NCBI RefSeq assembly: GCF_000422805.1
Contig: NZ_AUGT01000025.1
Location: forward strand, 1 to 64,000
DNA length: 64,000 nucleotides
DNA from: Nocardioides halotolerans DSM 19273
Lineage (GTDB): Bacteria > Actinomycetota > Actinomycetes > Propionibacteriales > Nocardioidaceae
Direction: 5' to 3'
Translations under genes and position numbers: made by a program
Shown: positions 61,307-64,000 of the stretch, piece by piece
Numbering within the stretch: position 1 is the first letter of the stretch
Layout of the letters: each line of letters starts with the position of its first letter
The notes under the pieces: generated by a model
The model's input: only the letters and a program-made list of their open reading frames with translations
Databases searched by the model: none
Told to the model about the DNA's origin: nothing

Positions 61307-62493
61307 GGGCGGGGCTGAGCCCGGCGGACCGGTTGCGGCTCGGTGCGCTCGGCCTGACCGCCCGGAAGGGCCGCGCGGCGCTCTCGGCGCTGGGGGTCGC
61401 GATCGGGATCACCGCGATGGTCGCCGTGCTCGGCTTCTCGGAGTCGTCGCGGGCCGACCTCAACGCCCAGCTCGACGCGCTCGGCACCAACCTGCTCGTG
61501 GTCGAGCCGGGCCAGGACCTGATGGGCGACGACGCGACCCTCCCGGAGACGTCGGTGGAGATGATCGCCCGGGTGCCGACCGTGCGGTCCACCGCCGCGA
61601 CGTACGCCGTCGACGCGACCGTCCGCAAGAGCGACCGGGTGCCGGCGGCACAGACGAGCGGCGTCGTCGTGGCCGCCGCCGGACCGGGGCTGGACGCGGC
61701 GGTGTCGGCCGAGCTGCGCGCGGGCCGCTGGCTCGACGCGGCGACCTCGGACTACCCCGCCGTCGTGCTGGGGGCGACAGCCGCCCGGCGGCTCGCGATC
61801 GGGCCGCTCGACGACGGGGTCCGCGTCTGGCTCGACGGCCAGTGGTTCGCGGTCGTCGGGGTGCTCGAGCCGCTGGTGCTCGCGCCCGAGCTCGACGCGG
61901 CCGCGCTGATCGGCACGGGTGTGGCGCAGCAGCTCTACGGCGACGGCGACGACCTCCCGCCCACCACCGTCTACACGCGGGTCGACACCGACCAGGTGGC
62001 CGCCACTCGTGCCCTGCTCGCGCGCACGGCGAACCCGTCGTCGCCCAGCGAGGTGCGGGTCTCGCGACCCTCCGACGCGCTCGAGGCGCAGGCCGCGGCC
62101 GACAAGTCGCTGACCACGCTCACCCTCGGCCTCGGTGCGGTCGCGCTGCTGGTCGGCGCGGTCGGCATCGCCAACGTCATGGTCATCTCGGTGCTGGAGC
62201 GCCGCCGCGAGATCGGCGTGCGCCGGGCGCTCGGCGCCACGCGCGCGGGGATCGGCAGCCAGTTCCTCACCGAGTCGGTGCTGCTCTCGCTGCTCGGCGG
62301 CCTCATCGGCGGAGCCCTGGGCGTCGCCCTGACCACGGCGTACGCCGTCCACCAGGACTGGGGGGTGGTGCTGCCCTGGCAGCCGGTGCTGGCCGGCCTG
62401 GGCTGCTCGCTGCTCGTCGGGACCGTAGTGGGGCTCTACCCGGCGCTGCGGGCCGCGTCGGTGCCACCGACCGAGGCGCTGCGGTCGATCTGA
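61303..62493 (+). CDS. FtsX-like ABC permease (MacB-type)
   Basis: A 396-residue permease: an N-terminal helix (SALGVAIGITAMVAVLGFS), a large extracellular domain of about 230 residues, and three C-terminal helices (VALLVGAVGIANVMVISVL, SLLGGLIGGALGVALTTAY and LGCSLLVGTVVGLYPAL). The FtsX core VLERRREIGVRRALGA is present. It forms a mechanotransmission-type exporter with the ATPase and adaptor. It ends 10 bp from a convergent gene. Confidence 0.92.
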
Positions 62494-62502
62494 GGACCCG
62501 CG

Positions 62503-62952
62503 TCAGTCGTCCTCGACGGTGTACGACGGCACGCCGCCGACGCAGACCGCCTCCACCCGGGTCTTGGCCTCGCCGGCCTCGAACTCCACCCGCACGTCGA
62601 CCGGCCCGGTGTGGTCGACCTCGATCGACCACCCGCTGGCGGGCTGGGCGCTGACGAAGTCGATCGCGGACTTGCGGCACTCGCTGACGACGACGCCGGC
62701 GGACCCCTGCCACGTGCGGCGGACCGGCTTGGCCGGGCCGGGCGGGGCCGGCGACGCCGCCCCCGTGCCGGCCGAGCGGGTCGGGTTCGCGGGCGGGGCG
62801 GACGATGCCTGGCTCTGGGTCTCGGTGGCCGGCAGCTCGCCAGCGACGTCCGCGCCCGCTTGCGAGATCACGGTCCACACCAGCGCCGCGCCGGCGGACA
62901 CGACGACCACCCAGGCGACGGCGCCCAGCGCGAATCTCCGGTAGCGGGCCAT
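62503..62952 (-). CDS. Membrane-anchored hypothetical protein, 149 aa
   Basis: A 149-residue protein with one N-terminal transmembrane helix (FALGAVAWVVVVSAGAALVW), a Pro/Ala/Thr-rich linker, and a small external domain with two cysteines (VVSECRKSAIDF, VEAVCVGGVPSY). No family was recognised. A GGGAGG ribosome-binding site precedes the ATG. It is divergent from the second response regulator gene by 31 bp and may be its target. Confidence 0.62.
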   Translation of the reverse strand: MARYRRFALGAVAWVVVVSAGAALVWTVISQAGADVAGELPATETQSQASSAPPANPTRSAGTGAASPAPPGPAKPVRRTWQGSAGVVVSECRKSAIDFVSAQPASGWSIEVDHTGPVDVRVEFEAGEAKTRVEAVCVGGVPSYTVEDD

Positions 62953-62983
62953 CAGGTCATCCTCCCTCCCGTAGCGTGCGGAC

Positions 62984-63682
62984 ATGACCAGCATCCTCGT
63001 CGTCGAGGACGACGAGGCGATCCGCAAGGCCGTGCACCGCGGCCTGGTCGAGCGCGGCCACGCCGTCGCGACCGCCGCCACCGGCATGGCCGGGCTCGAG
63101 CAGGTGCTCGCGCGGCCACCCGAGCTCGTGCTGCTCGATCTCGGCCTGCCGGACCTCGACGGCCTCACCCTGATCTCGATGATCCGGGCGGCCTCGCAGG
63201 TGCCGATCATCGTGATCACGGCGCGCGACGAGGACCCGACGATGGTCAAGGCCCTCGACAGCGGCGCCGACGACTACGTCGTCAAGCCGTTCGGCACCGA
63301 CCAGCTGGCCGCCCGCATCCGCGCGGTGCTGCGCCGGGGCGGCGGGAGCGGTGGCGCGCCGGCCGAGCCGATCCGGGTCGGCGGCCTCGTGCTCGACGAG
63401 CGGACCCGCACCGCCACGCTCGACGGGCAGGCGCTCGAGCTGGCACGCAAGGAGTTCGACCTGCTGCTCGCCCTGGCCTCGCGGGCGGGCGAGGTGGTCA
63501 CCAAACGGGAGCTGCTGGCGGACGTGTGGCAGCAGGCCTACGGCGGGTCCGAGCGCTCGGTCGACGTCCACGTCTCGTGGCTGCGCCGCAAGCTGGGCGA
63601 GACGGCGGCCGAGCCGAGGTACCTCCACGTGGTGCGCGGGGTCGGCATCCGCCTCGTCGACCCGACCACGAAGGCTGAGTGA
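62984..63682 (+). CDS. OmpR-family response regulator (second system)
   Basis: A 232-residue regulator with phosphoacceptor D52 in VLLDLGLPDLDG, the ADDYVVKPFG loop, a Gly-rich linker and a winged-helix domain ending RGVGIRLVD. The ATG has TAGCGT 6 nt upstream. Its stop overlaps the start of the kinase gene (TGATG). Confidence 0.93.
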   Translation: MTSILVVEDDEAIRKAVHRGLVERGHAVATAATGMAGLEQVLARPPELVLLDLGLPDLDGLTLISMIRAASQVPIIVITARDEDPTMVKALDSGADDYVVKPFGTDQLAARIRAVLRRGGGSGGAPAEPIRVGGLVLDERTRTATLDGQALELARKEFDLLLALASRAGEVVTKRELLADVWQQAYGGSERSVDVHVSWLRRKLGETAAEPRYLHVVRGVGIRLVDPTTKAE

Positions 63683-64000
63683 TGCGCCGCCGGATCTCAT
63701 GGCTGGTGCTCATCACGACGTCGACCATCGTCGCGGCGTTCGTCGTACCGCTGTGCCTGCTGGTGCGCACGCTGGCGGAGGACCGCGCGATGGCCGCGGC
63801 GGACCAGGAGGCCGGCAACATCGCCGCGCTGGTGGCCGGTCGCCTGGACGCCGCCAACCTCGGCGACGTCGTCGACACCCGCAACGCTGCCGGTGACGTC
63901 CGGCTCACCGTCTACACCGCGGACGACCAGGTCCTCGGCGACGGGGCGACGCCGCGCACCGACGGAGAGGTGCGCCGCGCGCTGGGTGGCGAAGGGGTCA
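63682..64000 (+). CDS. Sensor histidine kinase, N-terminal part (cut by window end)
   Basis: The first 106 residues of a sensor kinase: basic start MRRRISWLVL, one transmembrane helix through about residue 30, then an external segment rich in Ala, Asp and Val (EDRAMAAADQEAGNIAALVA). No HAMP, His-box or ATPase is reached before the window ends. Assignment rests on position and coupling to the response regulator. Confidence 0.8.
   Translation, partial: MRRRISWLVLITTSTIVAAFVVPLCLLVRTLAEDRAMAAADQEAGNIAALVAGRLDAANLGDVVDTRNAAGDVRLTVYTADDQVLGDGATPRTDGEVRRALGGEGV

Overview
The window is very GC-rich, with dense genes, GTG starts, NTGA-type start/stop overlaps, a divergent glgC/glgA pair, nrdR-nrdJ, a lexA/LysM pair with actinobacterial SOS boxes, a DUF222 HNH gene and short 'LVEPVETS' repeats. 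Together these point to an actinobacterium, most likely Nocardioides or another Nocardioidaceae (inference from gene content; no rRNA is present). About twenty genes show a -10-like hexamer (TAnnnT) 6-7 nt before the start codon, so leaderless transcription looks common, and I used this to choose several starts.

Layout. 0-3 kb: repeats, an orphan beta-class DNA methyltransferase and a coupled pair of exported proteins. 3-6 kb: two paralogous membrane-anchored zinc proteases, a phosphodiester-glycosidase-like protein and a lipoprotein. 6-13 kb: Mug-type glycosylase, glycogen/alpha-glucan genes (glgC, glgA/glgM), an EthD-like protein, gluconate uptake and kinase (gntP-gntK), a DUF1707 protein. 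13-20 kb: SprT-like protein, a three-gene exported-protein operon, membrane proteins, a permuted papain-like protein, a DksA/TraR zinc finger and a PD-(D/E)XK-like protein. 20-25 kb: secreted GH15 glucoamylase and a WXG100-WXG100-toxin-immunity cassette. 25-30 kb: SOS-controlled HNH protein and several unknowns.

30-42.3 kb is a defence island with visibly lower GC. A degenerate response-regulator fragment lies at its left side. A five-gene overlapping operon encodes a Z1 ATPase, a PD-(D/E)XK (DUF4420-like) nuclease, a GHKL ATPase, an unknown protein and a DUF6339-like protein. Beside it are a C5-cytosine methyltransferase fused to an iron-sulfur HhH-GPD (endonuclease III/MutY-like) domain, a second MORC/MutL-like GHKL ATPase, and a Vsr endonuclease. 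This belongs with the MutL/MORC-Z1 restriction-modification systems described by Iyer and Aravind and is related to the later MZA defence system. The fused, apparently catalytically degenerate glycosylase domain is the most unusual part.

42.3-64 kb is mostly housekeeping: nrdJ and nrdR with paired NrdR boxes, a UDG-family protein, a nucleoside transporter, a GAF/ATPase regulator, DUF3052, the lexA/LysM SOS locus with two LexA boxes, a secreted metalloprotease, a PLD-like lipoprotein, a DinG-type helicase, a two-component system divergent from a lipoprotein plus MacAB-like export operon, and a second two-component system cut by the window end. No tRNA, rRNA, CRISPR array, integrase or transposase was recognised.
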